Origin: Roseomonas rosulenta
Lineage (GTDB): Bacteria > Pseudomonadota > Alphaproteobacteria > Acetobacterales > Acetobacteraceae
DNA: 32,170 nucleotides
Assembly: GCF_016106005.1 (NCBI RefSeq)
Contig: NZ_JACADR010000022.1
Span: 1-32,170, forward strand
Direction of reading: 5' to 3'
Within the stretch, counting starts at the first letter, position 1. Every line of letters starts with the position of its first letter. The position numbers and the translations under genes were made by a program. Positions 1-9,323 of this stretch are shown piece by piece. Below the pieces are notes generated by a model that was not told the origin of the DNA, did no database searches, and saw only the letters and a program-made list of their open reading frames with translations.

Positions 1-18
1 CATCAGAGGAACCAGCCG

Positions 19-58
19 CAGACCTGGCCGGCCCCCGATCGGGGGCCGGCCAGGTCTG
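19..58. repeat. Perfect 40-bp palindrome
   Basis: The 20 bases at 19-38 are the exact reverse complement of those at 39-58, with no mismatch and no spacer. The arms are rich in GGCC/GGCCGG. As RNA it could form a very stable hairpin, but there is no T-run on either side, so a simple intrinsic terminator is not clearly supported. It could instead be a protein-binding dyad or a mobile-element end. What lies to its left is outside the window. Confidence 0.8.
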
Positions 59-777
59 ATGCCGCCATGTCGCCAGTGGCCTTGTTTTCCGCCGCCGCGC
101 TGGCCTGGTTTTGCTCCGCCGTTGACACAGAATACGAGATCCTGACGAAGGCAGCCGAAACGGCCGTCAAAGACGAGGGCGGGCCTGGTTCGCTGCTGTA
201 ACCAATAAAGGGGAAGGAGGCCTCGCGGCCCAATTCCCTTCACGCTGGCGGTATGCAGCCGGGAATTACGGAAGCTGAGCCAGCACCCGATCTTTTATGC
301 TCCGGTAGCTTTTGCTGGGCGGTCGCCTTGCTGAAAGACCTCAAGCTGCTCGCAGCATGAACGACGTAATATCAATAGGATACAGCTTGAGGGTTAAATC
401 GCCTCACCCCCAAGCTCTGGAGACTTTCGCTCCTCCGGAGAGCGATTTCTGGGGTCGTTGCGTTCTCCAACCCTCAAGCCACCGCGGCAAAAGCCCAGGA
501 AACCTGGGGTTCACGGCGCCAACGGCGCAGAAGACATGTGAGGTTGGAAGACCGACTGGAGCAGCGGTGGGAACCGGGAAACAAAATTCTCTGGGGCGCT
601 CCCGCAGAGGACGTTTGACCTGCGGCGACTGGACTCGGCTCGCGACTTACCTGACGGTGGCGATCGCGGCCTGAGAGTGGACATCCGTTGCTTGACCCGA
701 GAAGGCGTCATCCATCCCGTCCCAGCGCTGGCGGACGAACCGCTCGGCTGCCACGCGCGTGAGGGCAGGTCGCGATG

Positions 778-812
778 ATTGCGGCAATTAAAATTCCATT
801 TGAATTCGCAAT
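778..812. promoter_or_regulatory. Dyad, possible operator
   Basis: ATTGCG followed after two bases by AATT (778-789) is mirrored by AATTCGCAAT (803-812), leaving a 13-base AT-rich centre. It overlaps the -35 side of the best promoter candidate upstream of the four-gene operon, so a repressor or activator could act here. Assignment is by pattern only. Confidence 0.3.
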
Positions 813-828
813 GAAGAGAACTTATCGT
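800..828 (+). promoter_or_regulatory. Candidate sigma-70-type promoter
   Basis: TTGAAT (800-805), a 17-nt spacer and TATCGT (823-828) match four of six consensus positions in each box. The site lies about 190 nt upstream of the first gene of the giant-protein operon, in the most AT-rich part of the leader. The score is weak, and alphaproteobacterial promoters are often divergent. Confidence 0.25.
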
Positions 829-1016
829 CCCGAATTGCGCCTGTTGAAGAGTACTTCGACACCTTTTTAGCGCCGACGCTCGGTGGTTCGGTCGACGGTA
901 GTGGTGGGCACGCCGCCGCAAGGGGAATTGCGTATCATGGTGAGGCAGGAGGCTACGCTGGCGCGATCACTCGTGGGCAGGTGCTTGGTGGGTGAGGTGT
1001 GTCAGCGGAGAGCCGG

Positions 1017-2726
1017 ATGCCTAACCTAGAGGACCGCCTTGCGGCGCTGGGCTTCAACGTATTCTTCGCGAGCGATGGGACAGTGGCGAGGAAGCGTTGG
1101 CTTAGCCACGCGGTTCGAGAGTTCCAGATCTATGCATCGATGTCGCGGGTGGCCCAGGAGAAGCCCTCAGCGCCAGTTGGGCCTCCATCTCCCCGCTGGC
1201 TCGATCGGCTACAGGCCGTCGACAATGTGCACATCTATACCGGCCCCAAAGACGGCGACGAGAAAGCGCCGGGATTCCTGGCCTGTGTCGATGCGTGGGA
1301 AGCAAAACGGTATCGATGCCCCGTCGTAATCGACATTTTTCTTCGGGAGAAGGGAGCCCTTGTCCCCCTCGACGGAGGCGCGGATTGGATAGGGAACTAC
1401 TGGCGATACGATGATCCACGCATCGTCGCCTTTGTCGACGGCAAGAAGACGCAAATCAAGCGGCTTCGCGTCGGCGTCTGTGATCTGACAGGGCTCTTCC
1501 GGAAGGCGCACAACCCTGCCCCTCACAAGATGGAACGCGCGGGCGGAATCTCGATCTTCAGCAAGGATTGGCGAGGTGGTTTCGTCTCTCAGGGAAGCGA
1601 TGCTGATGAGATCCTGCCCGAGACCCTGCTTGGACTCGACTGGAACACGATTACCAAGGGAGAAACAAGATCCACGTTCCGAGTCCTGCGTGCGATCTCC
1701 GAATTCGAGGCTGCGGGGCGCTTCGATGGGATTAACGGGTATGACGACGCGGTGATTTCGTTTGGGCCCTACAACTGGGCACTCGCCCCAGCGCGCGGCG
1801 CTTCGCCCAGCGAACCAGACTCGACAGCAGGTGCCGGCGAACTCGCGCCTTACCTGGCCTACTGGGCAGGCCGGGCCCCTACGGACGCTAGAACCAAGCT
1901 ATTCGATCCGTTCGGGGTTTCAATGAAGCCCGTCTGGCCTGCAGGCAATGCGGGGCCCAAGAAGCCGAGTTGGCAGAGCACCCGGAACTATGTCGGACGA
2001 ATGGATTGGGCTCCCCTGGACAACGACACCTCTGACCCCGGCAAGAAGCGGCTCGGGGACCTTGAATGGCTGCACACCACCCACTGGTTCTGGCGGTGGT
2101 TGGCGCTCAGCCGTTATGTAACGACGTTCCGGCGGCACCAGTGGGATCTCGGCCGCACGCGACTGCGCGACGTGCTGGCGTTTGAGATCGATCCGAGTGA
2201 TCGCCCAGGCAAGCCAATGGGTACCAGAAAGGTCAGGCTGGACAAGATGTTCACGTCGGAGGTGGCGGTCGCACTCCTCGTGCGATGCCACGTGCGCTGG
2301 TCCGGATTCCTCTCACAGACCAAGTTTCGCGGGCCCAGCTTGCGACTTGCGCTGGCTCTTGCAGACCTTCCCGCGGATGTGAGCAAGTGGAAGGATGCGG
2401 AGCAATCGCGGCTTATCGAAGCAGTCATCGCCGCCTGCGCCTTCAATGGACTAAAGCCTACCGAAAAAAAGAAGCTCAAGGGGAAGCTTGATAGCCTCCA
2501 TGAGCATCGGACCTGGCTTGCGTCCCGGCCGCTCAGCACCGATGCACTCTACGCGAACTGCCAAGCGCTCGCCAGTTGGCCTAGAGCAGAAAGCTATCGT
2601 TGGAATTATCCAACAAAGCCGCCTCCGGGAAAATACGCGCTACCGAAGGCTGTCTGTGACCCGGCCCTATCCTGGAAGCCAAGCTCATTCGGGCTGGACG
2701 TGTCCGATCTTCCCCCGATGCCCTGA
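1017..2726 (+). CDS. Putative peptidoglycan-targeting protein, first gene of giant-protein operon
   Basis: This is a 569-aa protein if it starts at ATG 1017, which has GGAG five to seven bases upstream. A GTG at 999 would add six residues and has a poorer ribosome site. The N-terminus (residues 4-45) has the outline of a peptidoglycan-binding repeat: a leucine-rich start, ALGF, then AVREFQIYA. Around residues 227-255 comes EFEAAGRFD, INGYDDAV, then SFGPYNW. This resembles the Glu-x-Gly-x-(F/Y)-Asp ... SFG-x-x-(Q/N)-W pattern of lysozyme-like muramidase domains, with a candidate catalytic Glu near 229-231. The C-terminal half is Trp-rich and unrecognised. No signal peptide is visible. The next gene starts 17 nt downstream behind a strong AGGAG, so this opens an operon. 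A wall-degrading or wall-binding role is inference from motifs. A structural protein using a lysozyme fold without catalysis is also possible. Confidence 0.75.
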   Translation: MPNLEDRLAALGFNVFFASDGTVARKRWLSHAVREFQIYASMSRVAQEKPSAPVGPPSPRWLDRLQAVDNVHIYTGPKDGDEKAPGFLACVDAWEAKRYRCPVVIDIFLREKGALVPLDGGADWIGNYWRYDDPRIVAFVDGKKTQIKRLRVGVCDLTGLFRKAHNPAPHKMERAGGISIFSKDWRGGFVSQGSDADEILPETLLGLDWNTITKGETRSTFRVLRAISEFEAAGRFDGINGYDDAVISFGPYNWALAPARGASPSEPDSTAGAGELAPYLAYWAGRAPTDARTKLFDPFGVSMKPVWPAGNAGPKKPSWQSTRNYVGRMDWAPLDNDTSDPGKKRLGDLEWLHTTHWFWRWLALSRYVTTFRRHQWDLGRTRLRDVLAFEIDPSDRPGKPMGTRKVRLDKMFTSEVAVALLVRCHVRWSGFLSQTKFRGPSLRLALALADLPADVSKWKDAEQSRLIEAVIAACAFNGLKPTEKKKLKGKLDSLHEHRTWLASRPLSTDALYANCQALASWPRAESYRWNYPTKPPPGKYALPKAVCDPALSWKPSSFGLDVSDLPPMP

Positions 2727-2743
2727 ATCAGGAGAGCCAAATT

Positions 2744-3973
2744 ATGCGCAGACGCGTTTCCTGGCTCAGCCAACCCGTTCTACTCAACGGAATTGCGGCG
2801 ACGCTTTTTGCACTGGCCGGAACCGGCTGCGCAACCGGCGCACTCTCGCCGAGCACTGTGATTGGACCGGAAGACATCTCCCCGCGGCAGGTCGGCGCGA
2901 GCGCATTCAATAGCGAGAATTGCTTTCACTATGGCCGTCGTTCAGCCAATGGTCCGAGTGTGTTGCCCGGGGATCGCCTGCGTCTCGCGATCTGGTCGGC
3001 TGGCACGCAGGACTACAACTATAGGAACACTCATCCGCCGCACGTGCTAACGATCGACCTTCGGCTGCGGACCGTGGATCCAATGGTCGGTCGGCTTGAT
3101 GTCGCCGAGCAGCAAGCCTTGGCGACATTTCTTCAGGTCAACCGTTCCTTGGCTTGGCACCATGCGAATGCGGACGAGGGTGCGGGACTCGAACTTTCGG
3201 ATCGGCAGACACTCGCGACAGCTCTGAGGATCCACGAGGCGGCGGTTTGGAATGCCTTTGTCGGCAGCTTGTGCGTAAAGGCGATCGCTCCATCCACTGA
3301 AGGCGCACCCGTGCTCACAGTGCAGGCCAACATGCGCGCCCTGTGCAACATACTTCCTGACACGGAGAACCGGCAGCGGTTTGCTCGGGCCTTTCTGATA
3401 TTACGCCGGGACAGTGATCAGTATCTCAGCGGGTGTGCCGCCGAGCGGATACCCCGCGAGCCGATGACGTTGGCAGGTCGACGAGGGGACGTCGCTCTCG
3501 GAGATTGGGCGTCGACGGCGCTCGGAGCCAACGCGGTGGAAGTCGACAACTATTACTCTCAGGACTTAGCACTCGCTTCTCCTGTGTTCATGCAGGGAAG
3601 GGTCGAGTTCGACGCCGTCGCCCCGTTTCGCTCCGACCCTCCAGCCTGGTCCCTGAGAGAATGGGAACAAGCAGGGATTTGCGGCGGGACGCGGGAGCTC
3701 AGGATCAAAGCCCTGCGACTTCGCGGGAGCGACCAAAGATACCGAATTGTCGAGGACCCAAACTACGTAACCACGCACAAAATTGACGTGACCCCCGATC
3801 GGCGACGCGAGCTCGTCACCGTGCGCGATCAACTCCTCAACTGGAGCCTGCCCGTCGCGGCGCTGTCTAACTTAACCGCTGCGGACGTCGATGAACTGAT
3901 ATGGGCAGCAGAGCGAACGAGAGAGTCGCCCGAGGTGGCACCACCTGGCTGTGTCAGACGTAGGGAGAGCTGA
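2744..3973 (+). CDS. Probable exported lipoprotein of unknown function
   Basis: A 409-aa protein preceded by AGGAGA eight bases before the ATG. The N-terminus has positive residues (MRRRVSW), a hydrophobic stretch (GIAATLFALAG) and Cys29 in ALAGTGCAT. This is close to a lipoprotein signal, although the residue at -3 is Gly rather than Leu, so ordinary secretion is also possible. The mature part has several cysteines and no repeats or further membrane segments. I recognise no family. It lies 17 nt after the putative muramidase-like gene and 3 nt before the first giant gene. If lipidated it would sit in the envelope and could anchor or guide the giants; that role is inference. Confidence 0.7.
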   Translation: MRRRVSWLSQPVLLNGIAATLFALAGTGCATGALSPSTVIGPEDISPRQVGASAFNSENCFHYGRRSANGPSVLPGDRLRLAIWSAGTQDYNYRNTHPPHVLTIDLRLRTVDPMVGRLDVAEQQALATFLQVNRSLAWHHANADEGAGLELSDRQTLATALRIHEAAVWNAFVGSLCVKAIAPSTEGAPVLTVQANMRALCNILPDTENRQRFARAFLILRRDSDQYLSGCAAERIPREPMTLAGRRGDVALGDWASTALGANAVEVDNYYSQDLALASPVFMQGRVEFDAVAPFRSDPPAWSLREWEQAGICGGTRELRIKALRLRGSDQRYRIVEDPNYVTTHKIDVTPDRRRELVTVRDQLLNWSLPVAALSNLTAADVDELIWAAERTRESPEVAPPGCVRRRES

Positions 3974-3976
3974 GTC

Positions 3977-6900
3977 ATGCCGATCCTCAAGCTCTTCGGG
4001 AAAGTCTACGAAGTCGAAGGCGTTGCGCAGGACTACCCGCTCGGCGCGGCAAAGCTGTCGCTGCAACTTGTTACTGGTCCAGCAGTGAGAGTGCGTATCG
4101 CCGGCCGCTTTGCGGGTCTCGTCTTCAACCAGCTGAGCTTCGATTTGCCCTGCACGGTAGCTGGGCAAGAGCTCCACCTGGCTCCGGGAAGCGTTGGCTG
4201 GACGGGCACGGTCGACATACAGGTCGAGGGAGCGGCGAAGCCGCTGGGTTTCTCCAAAATCACCGTGCCAGCGCCCGATCCGGACTTCGGGTTGGTCCTG
4301 GTCGTACCTCAGATCGGGGCGCTCAGCTCTGCGATGAGGAAGGCCGGACTCGGCCTTGCCTATGCGGACTGGACACTGGACTGGACATCGACACTCGTGT
4401 CGCCGGACGCGGAAGCGGGCGTTGTCGAGATTTGGCCGCAGGGCGGTGCGCCCTCGCTGACAATCAGGGAGCGCTACGGTCCTGCGCCCACCGATCCTCT
4501 CCTGGCGCAGGATCTGCCACTAGAGCGGCTGCGCTTGATGGATGGCGCCTTCGAGGCGATGTTCTGGCCGGCTGCTGGTGCGATCTACCTAAACGCCGAC
4601 ATCCTCGATCCTACTCGCAAATTCAACGCAGAGGAGAACGGCTTCCATTTCCAGCACGTCGCCTCAGAGGCGCACCTGGCCGGTCGGTTCGAGTTTAGCG
4701 GCGGCCAATGGCGGAACGTCGGCTGGTCGATCGTGCCGGCAGAACGAGGCAGCGCATTGCGGCTAGCCGTTCCGGTCCTCAAGGACGAACACGGCCACCC
4801 GCTGATATTCTCCGTCGAGCACCGTCTCCCAGTGAGCGGCCGGCAAGGGCACGTCAAGCCAGTGGCGGACCCGCAGGGCGAGACCAATCGTGCGCTGGTA
4901 ATCGGCGACCCGATGAAGACGGTGACAGTCAGCGCGACAATGGAGACGGTCGATCCCGTCCGACTTTACGGCGCCACACGGAAACCAGGTGGCCTGCAGA
5001 ACATGCGTCTCCCGACACCTTACTGGGTAGTGGGCAGAAGGACGCCTCTGCAAGGCAAGCGGCCACGCGAGATCTTGGGGATCTCGTCCGATGCGGTGCT
5101 GACGCTCGACGCGCCTACAAAGAACGGCGCAGCTGGCCCGCGCGATCCTCACCCGGTGACGCTCGGCTTTACCCCAGTGCGGGACGCCGCCCGCGGCCTG
5201 CGCTTCGTCTTCCCGACTGTCGAAGTTCCGCTGCAGACGTCAGAGCCACAGACAACGTTTGCAATGGATCTGCCCGAGAAAGCGGCGGTCAGGCGGATCG
5301 GCTCGATCGAAAGCCGAGAAGTCTCAAGACGCGTCGCGAAAGCCGCCGCGCCCACTGTCGTGCTGCCGATGTTGGACACGAAGTGGGCGTTCTCGGACCT
5401 CGGAAGCGCGCCTCTTCCGGGAGATGGTCTCGCGGAACAAGGAGCCCGCTGGCTCAATGACCTCGACGAGGGAGCGCGGAAGACGTTCCCGAAGCCGGAG
5501 CCCACCGGTTACAAGCACATCGAAGGTCTGCGGGTGGGACCGAACCTGCTGCCGGTGCAGCGCATGTTCGCAGTTCCTTCGAGAACCAGCCGGGGCGCAA
5601 ACGGGATATTTGATCCTAGCGCCGTGGGGCTGGCGCCGACTGTCCTTGCGATGGACACCAGGAGCACTGCTCAGATCAGATCCGCCGGCTGGGCAGTTCC
5701 GTCGCCTACGAGTCACGCGCAGTTTCTTTTCGGCGGCCCATCCGCAAGCGGCTTGGAGGCGCGCGCCGATCTAGGTGCGGCGGCCCCCGATCCCTTTCAA
5801 CAACCCACGGACGCCCTCGCCCTAGGTCGAAGAGCCTTGGATGGGCCATTGGAAGACTTCTTCTGGTTCTGGGTCGGCGAACCGCGTGGCGTATTGCCGC
5901 CTGGCTGGCGTGAGGCGCGCGAGAAGCTTTGGGACTTTCTCGTGGGGTTACGCCCACGTCTTGGGGATCCGGACGATTGGGGTTTCGACGATCTACTTGA
6001 GGCGTCCGAGCGCCTCGAAGCGGCGCGGGACACCCTGGCGCGGAACCCGCCGGACATCCTCGGTTTCGATGTCTTTGACACCATGCTCCAAGAGTCCTCA
6101 CCTGATGAGGTAGCGGAGTTGTTGGATCCGGACCGCGGGACAGGGCGTCTCGATCGCCTGCTGCAGTTCGCATACGCTCCCCCGACCATGGAGCTTGCGA
6201 ACAGGGCGATCGCGGCACTTGGTTCGGAAACTCTCAAATCGTACCATCAGATCCTTAAGGTCTTCGTCACTGACAAGCTCGAGAAGGCGCTCAACGACTA
6301 CTTCAAGGGGATGGTGGAAAAGCCACAAGGCTTTTTGGCCGAGCTCTTGCAGGGCCTGCCGCCGATTTTCGAGATCGCTCAGAAGATCTGGCGCGACCGC
6401 GAGGAATTCGCTGAGGAGACGCGCGAGCAGCTACGCGATCTTTCCGCCCGCTACGGTGCTACTCTAACTCACAAGGTCTATACCGAGCTTCTTCAACACG
6501 CCGAAGATGGCGAGGTGTTCGCGCAGATCCTGCGCGACGAAGGCCTCCCGCTTGCTCGCCTTGCAGATCTTGCGGGTGAACCACCGGACTACATGATTGT
6601 CTCCCGGAGCTTACGCCGACCAGCTTCGGGCGATCCAAGCAGCGATCCATCGCGACTTCACCCCATCGATAGGGTGGCGGCCCTGTGGAACCACCGCTTC
6701 GACTTCTGCCGCTTTGGTGGTGGCAAGGCTTGGGACATGTTCCTGGACGATCAGACGACCTTGATCGTCAAGCTTGGTGGTGAACGGAGTCTCGCTGCGA
6801 TCCTGAAGGAGGCAAACGCCGCCTACGCCGATGACGGGCGTGCAGATCCCTTCTCGCTTGATCCCGCACAAGGCAAGGATCCTGTTGCAGCGTTCGTCGC

Positions 6901-9313
6901 TTTGTTGCCCGAAGAGATTCAGCAGAAGGACTGGCGGGGCGCGCTCATCATCAACCCCAAGATTGACCTCGATCGCGATCCAGTACTCAAGGCGCTCTGT
7001 GGCTTCTCGCACATCGCGGCGCGCTTCGCCGCCGTCGGTGGTCGCGCACCCGAGGGCCTCGAGGGTCCGCCCGTTGACGTCGACGTTTGGGGGCGGATCG
7101 AGAAGGTCGCCGAGGCCGCTGGTTGGACGAGTGGCGAAGGAACGCCCGTGCCCACGGCGCCGAACTGGGGCGGCGCAGACGTCGGTTGGTCGTTGATTCG
7201 CTTCTCGGCGACCATCAAGGGGACCACGATTCTTGCGGGTGACATCTCATTCAAGCTGGAGATCCGCGAACTTTTCGGGCGCCGCTTCGACTGGAAGCCA
7301 ATCACCGTTGCCGGCACGCTGCCCCCCACCACAGGATCAGTAACGGGAAAGCCGCGCGATTTCACATTCGCCGCGACTTTTGATGAGCCCTTGAGCCTCG
7401 ACGTGGTGGTGGCCTTCATCGACAAGGTGAACCTGAAGAGCATCCGCGTCGGTTCGCACGACGGCGACACAACTCTCGATATCGACGCCGATCTTGTCTG
7501 CCGCGACTGGAGTGTTGGCACGTTTCAGTTAGAGGCCCCCAAGCCAGTCAAGCTTTCCGATTTTCGAATCCGCATTCCAGAGGTCGAAGCGGGTCGTGCG
7601 ATCGCCATGGGGCTTGTGCGCAGTCTATCGTTCGACCTCCGCGGCATCCGCTTCCCCCTCGGCGACGCGCGGCGGATTACCCTCGCGGGATTGGACATCC
7701 GTCCGGTCGGCGTGGGGCTGATCCGCGGCAAAGCCGCAGATATCAGGGAGAGGCTACAAGCTGAGACCGTGCCCCTAGCGGCGCCAACATTCGAGGGCGA
7801 GTCGCCCGACAAGCATTATGGCTACCCTTATCTCGACACGCGTGTGGAGTTCGGCCGCACGCCGGCTCTGGATGGCGCCGGACAATTCTCCCTCGTTGCG
7901 CGGACCGGAGTGTCCGTTGCCGCGTCCGAGGACCCGACAAAGATGCCTGAGTTCGGGAATCCTGGTGTCGGATTGGCCTCTCTCAGCGGTCGTGACCTGA
8001 AGTTATCGCTGTTCCGTCTGCTTACGCTCGAATTCGAATCCATCCATGCGGGTGTCTTCGACCTGAAGGCCGGAAAGAAGGCAGGCGCGATATGGGCAGA
8101 AGGCTTCAACCTCAGCTTGCTGTCATGGCCGCTGTTCACGAAGGATGATGATGAATCGAACAGAGCGGCACGGAGCCTTGTTTACGCTCATGACACGACC
8201 GACGCTAGCAATCGCGGCTTCCTTGCTTGGTACGCGTCACCCGGCACGGCGGACGGCTTTTTCAAGCTTCAGTGGTTGCTAATCGCTCAGAACATAAATC
8301 CAGGCCCAACACTATACGACGGCCTGCTCTCCCTGACTGGTGCGGACCTGACTAAGGAGAAAGAGGCCATCAAGGGTTTGAAAGGCGAGGACAATTTTAA
8401 TTTCGAATTAGACCCCAAATTTGGCTGGCTGTTCGGTATTCGCTTCGAACTCGGAGAGCTCTTCAAACCCTGCGCTCTCATCTTTCATGATGGCATCTAT
8501 TACGGCATTAGGCTGGGTGGCCAGATCGCAAAGCTGATCACCGGCGAGGACGACATCAACCTCGCCTATATCCCTGGGGACACGCCGCAGCTCGATCGCT
8601 TCCGCGTGGCGCTCCGCATCGCCGCGCTGGACATGCTCGGTCCCATGCAATCCGGCGAGATTGCTCTCGAATGGAATCCGGCGTGGGACTTCTTGATTGA
8701 TCTGGGCCAGCCCTGGCGTGGACCGAACGGATACATGTGGGAGCGAGCATTCTCGATCCCCATGGGTGTCTACGAAGCCAAGTTCGGCTTCTTTGTCGAG
8801 AAGCGCACGTCGGTGAAGCCGCCCGAAGGGCTACCGACGCTACCGAACGGCTTCAAATACATCACTTTGTCGGCCGGCGCGGGATTCTACTTTGGCTACG
8901 GCTTTTCGGCTGGGACGTCGATCGCCTGGGTGAAGGCGGGAATCGGTGTGTTCGGGGTAATGATCGGCTCTGCCACCCTGCGCGCGCCCGAGCAAATCGG
9001 CATTAATCCGTCCGAGCTGCTGAAGAGCTCACTCGCAAAGCTCAGCGTCACGGGCGTCCTCGGAATCTACGCATACGGTGAGGGCGGCGTAGACGTCTGG
9101 ATCCTGTCTGCCCGCTTCCGCGTTTCGGCGCAGGCGTTCGTGGAGGTGACACTCGTCTACATCCCAAACGCGCGCAGCTATCTAACTTACAATGCGACCC
9201 TTGCTGCAGCCTACAGCGCGTCCGTGCGGGTCGGTTCCGGAATTTTCAGTTGGACCTTCAGTGTCGCAGGCGCCGTGCAGATGCAGATCTCCGGCAGTGC
9301 GTCGTTCGGCTAG
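3977..9313 (+). CDS. Giant protein 1 (1,778 aa), unknown
   Basis: The ATG follows the previous stop by 3 nt, and AGGGAGAG lies within the end of that gene. Codon use is uniform with no frameshift, which argues for a maintained gene. The first ~480 residues look beta-rich (alternating hydrophobics, many Gly/Pro/Asp turns). Residues ~618-890 are clearly helical with many charged residues. From ~1,060 to the end it is again beta-rich. The last ~150 residues are Gly/Ser/Ala/Tyr-rich with alternating hydrophobics (for example AGAGFYFGYGFSAG), like amphipathic strands of a barrel or a large lamellar sheet. No signal peptide, repeat domain or enzyme motif was seen. Size and neighbours suggest a structural or surface protein acting with giant protein 2, but I do not recognise the family. 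Confidence 0.85.
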   Translation: MPILKLFGKVYEVEGVAQDYPLGAAKLSLQLVTGPAVRVRIAGRFAGLVFNQLSFDLPCTVAGQELHLAPGSVGWTGTVDIQVEGAAKPLGFSKITVPAPDPDFGLVLVVPQIGALSSAMRKAGLGLAYADWTLDWTSTLVSPDAEAGVVEIWPQGGAPSLTIRERYGPAPTDPLLAQDLPLERLRLMDGAFEAMFWPAAGAIYLNADILDPTRKFNAEENGFHFQHVASEAHLAGRFEFSGGQWRNVGWSIVPAERGSALRLAVPVLKDEHGHPLIFSVEHRLPVSGRQGHVKPVADPQGETNRALVIGDPMKTVTVSATMETVDPVRLYGATRKPGGLQNMRLPTPYWVVGRRTPLQGKRPREILGISSDAVLTLDAPTKNGAAGPRDPHPVTLGFTPVRDAARGLRFVFPTVEVPLQTSEPQTTFAMDLPEKAAVRRIGSIESREVSRRVAKAAAPTVVLPMLDTKWAFSDLGSAPLPGDGLAEQGARWLNDLDEGARKTFPKPEPTGYKHIEGLRVGPNLLPVQRMFAVPSRTSRGANGIFDPSAVGLAPTVLAMDTRSTAQIRSAGWAVPSPTSHAQFLFGGPSASGLEARADLGAAAPDPFQQPTDALALGRRALDGPLEDFFWFWVGEPRGVLPPGWREAREKLWDFLVGLRPRLGDPDDWGFDDLLEASERLEAARDTLARNPPDILGFDVFDTMLQESSPDEVAELLDPDRGTGRLDRLLQFAYAPPTMELANRAIAALGSETLKSYHQILKVFVTDKLEKALNDYFKGMVEKPQGFLAELLQGLPPIFEIAQKIWRDREEFAEETREQLRDLSARYGATLTHKVYTELLQHAEDGEVFAQILRDEGLPLARLADLAGEPPDYMIVSRSLRRPASGDPSSDPSRLHPIDRVAALWNHRFDFCRFGGGKAWDMFLDDQTTLIVKLGGERSLAAILKEANAAYADDGRADPFSLDPAQGKDPVAAFVALLPEEIQQKDWRGALIINPKIDLDRDPVLKALCGFSHIAARFAAVGGRAPEGLEGPPVDVDVWGRIEKVAEAAGWTSGEGTPVPTAPNWGGADVGWSLIRFSATIKGTTILAGDISFKLEIRELFGRRFDWKPITVAGTLPPTTGSVTGKPRDFTFAATFDEPLSLDVVVAFIDKVNLKSIRVGSHDGDTTLDIDADLVCRDWSVGTFQLEAPKPVKLSDFRIRIPEVEAGRAIAMGLVRSLSFDLRGIRFPLGDARRITLAGLDIRPVGVGLIRGKAADIRERLQAETVPLAAPTFEGESPDKHYGYPYLDTRVEFGRTPALDGAGQFSLVARTGVSVAASEDPTKMPEFGNPGVGLASLSGRDLKLSLFRLLTLEFESIHAGVFDLKAGKKAGAIWAEGFNLSLLSWPLFTKDDDESNRAARSLVYAHDTTDASNRGFLAWYASPGTADGFFKLQWLLIAQNINPGPTLYDGLLSLTGADLTKEKEAIKGLKGEDNFNFELDPKFGWLFGIRFELGELFKPCALIFHDGIYYGIRLGGQIAKLITGEDDINLAYIPGDTPQLDRFRVALRIAALDMLGPMQSGEIALEWNPAWDFLIDLGQPWRGPNGYMWERAFSIPMGVYEAKFGFFVEKRTSVKPPEGLPTLPNGFKYITLSAGAGFYFGYGFSAGTSIAWVKAGIGVFGVMIGSATLRAPEQIGINPSELLKSSLAKLSVTGVLGIYAYGEGGVDVWILSARFRVSAQAFVEVTLVYIPNARSYLTYNATLAAAYSASVRVGSGIFSWTFSVAGAVQMQISGSASFG

Positions 9314-9323
9314 CGGGGCGCAG

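Larger units (their letters stand above)
202..998. other. Stretch without a convincing gene
   Basis: Frames here are short, lack a start with a ribosome binding site, or look like random open frames in GC-rich DNA. One 192-nt plus-strand frame (804-995) has Gly/Ala-rich coding-like content but no ATG, GTG or TTG start, so it may be a gene remnant. An AT-richer patch at 778-830 carries the promoter and dyad candidates listed separately. The octamer GAATTGCG occurs at 832-839 and 925-932. Confidence 0.4.

Noticed and set aside
1-201. Open plus-strand frame from the left edge, ending MSPVALFSAAALAWFC ... GSLL
   Set aside because: It crosses the 40-bp palindrome, has no visible upstream context and no good ribosome site at ATG 67; a real small peptide cannot be excluded.
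804-995. Short Gly/Ala-rich frame before the giant operon
   Set aside because: No usable start codon after the stop at 801-803; at most a gene remnant.
9192-9323. Upstream extension of giant protein 2
   Set aside because: These 44 codons overlap giant gene 1 and have shadow-like composition; ATG 9324 is a better start.
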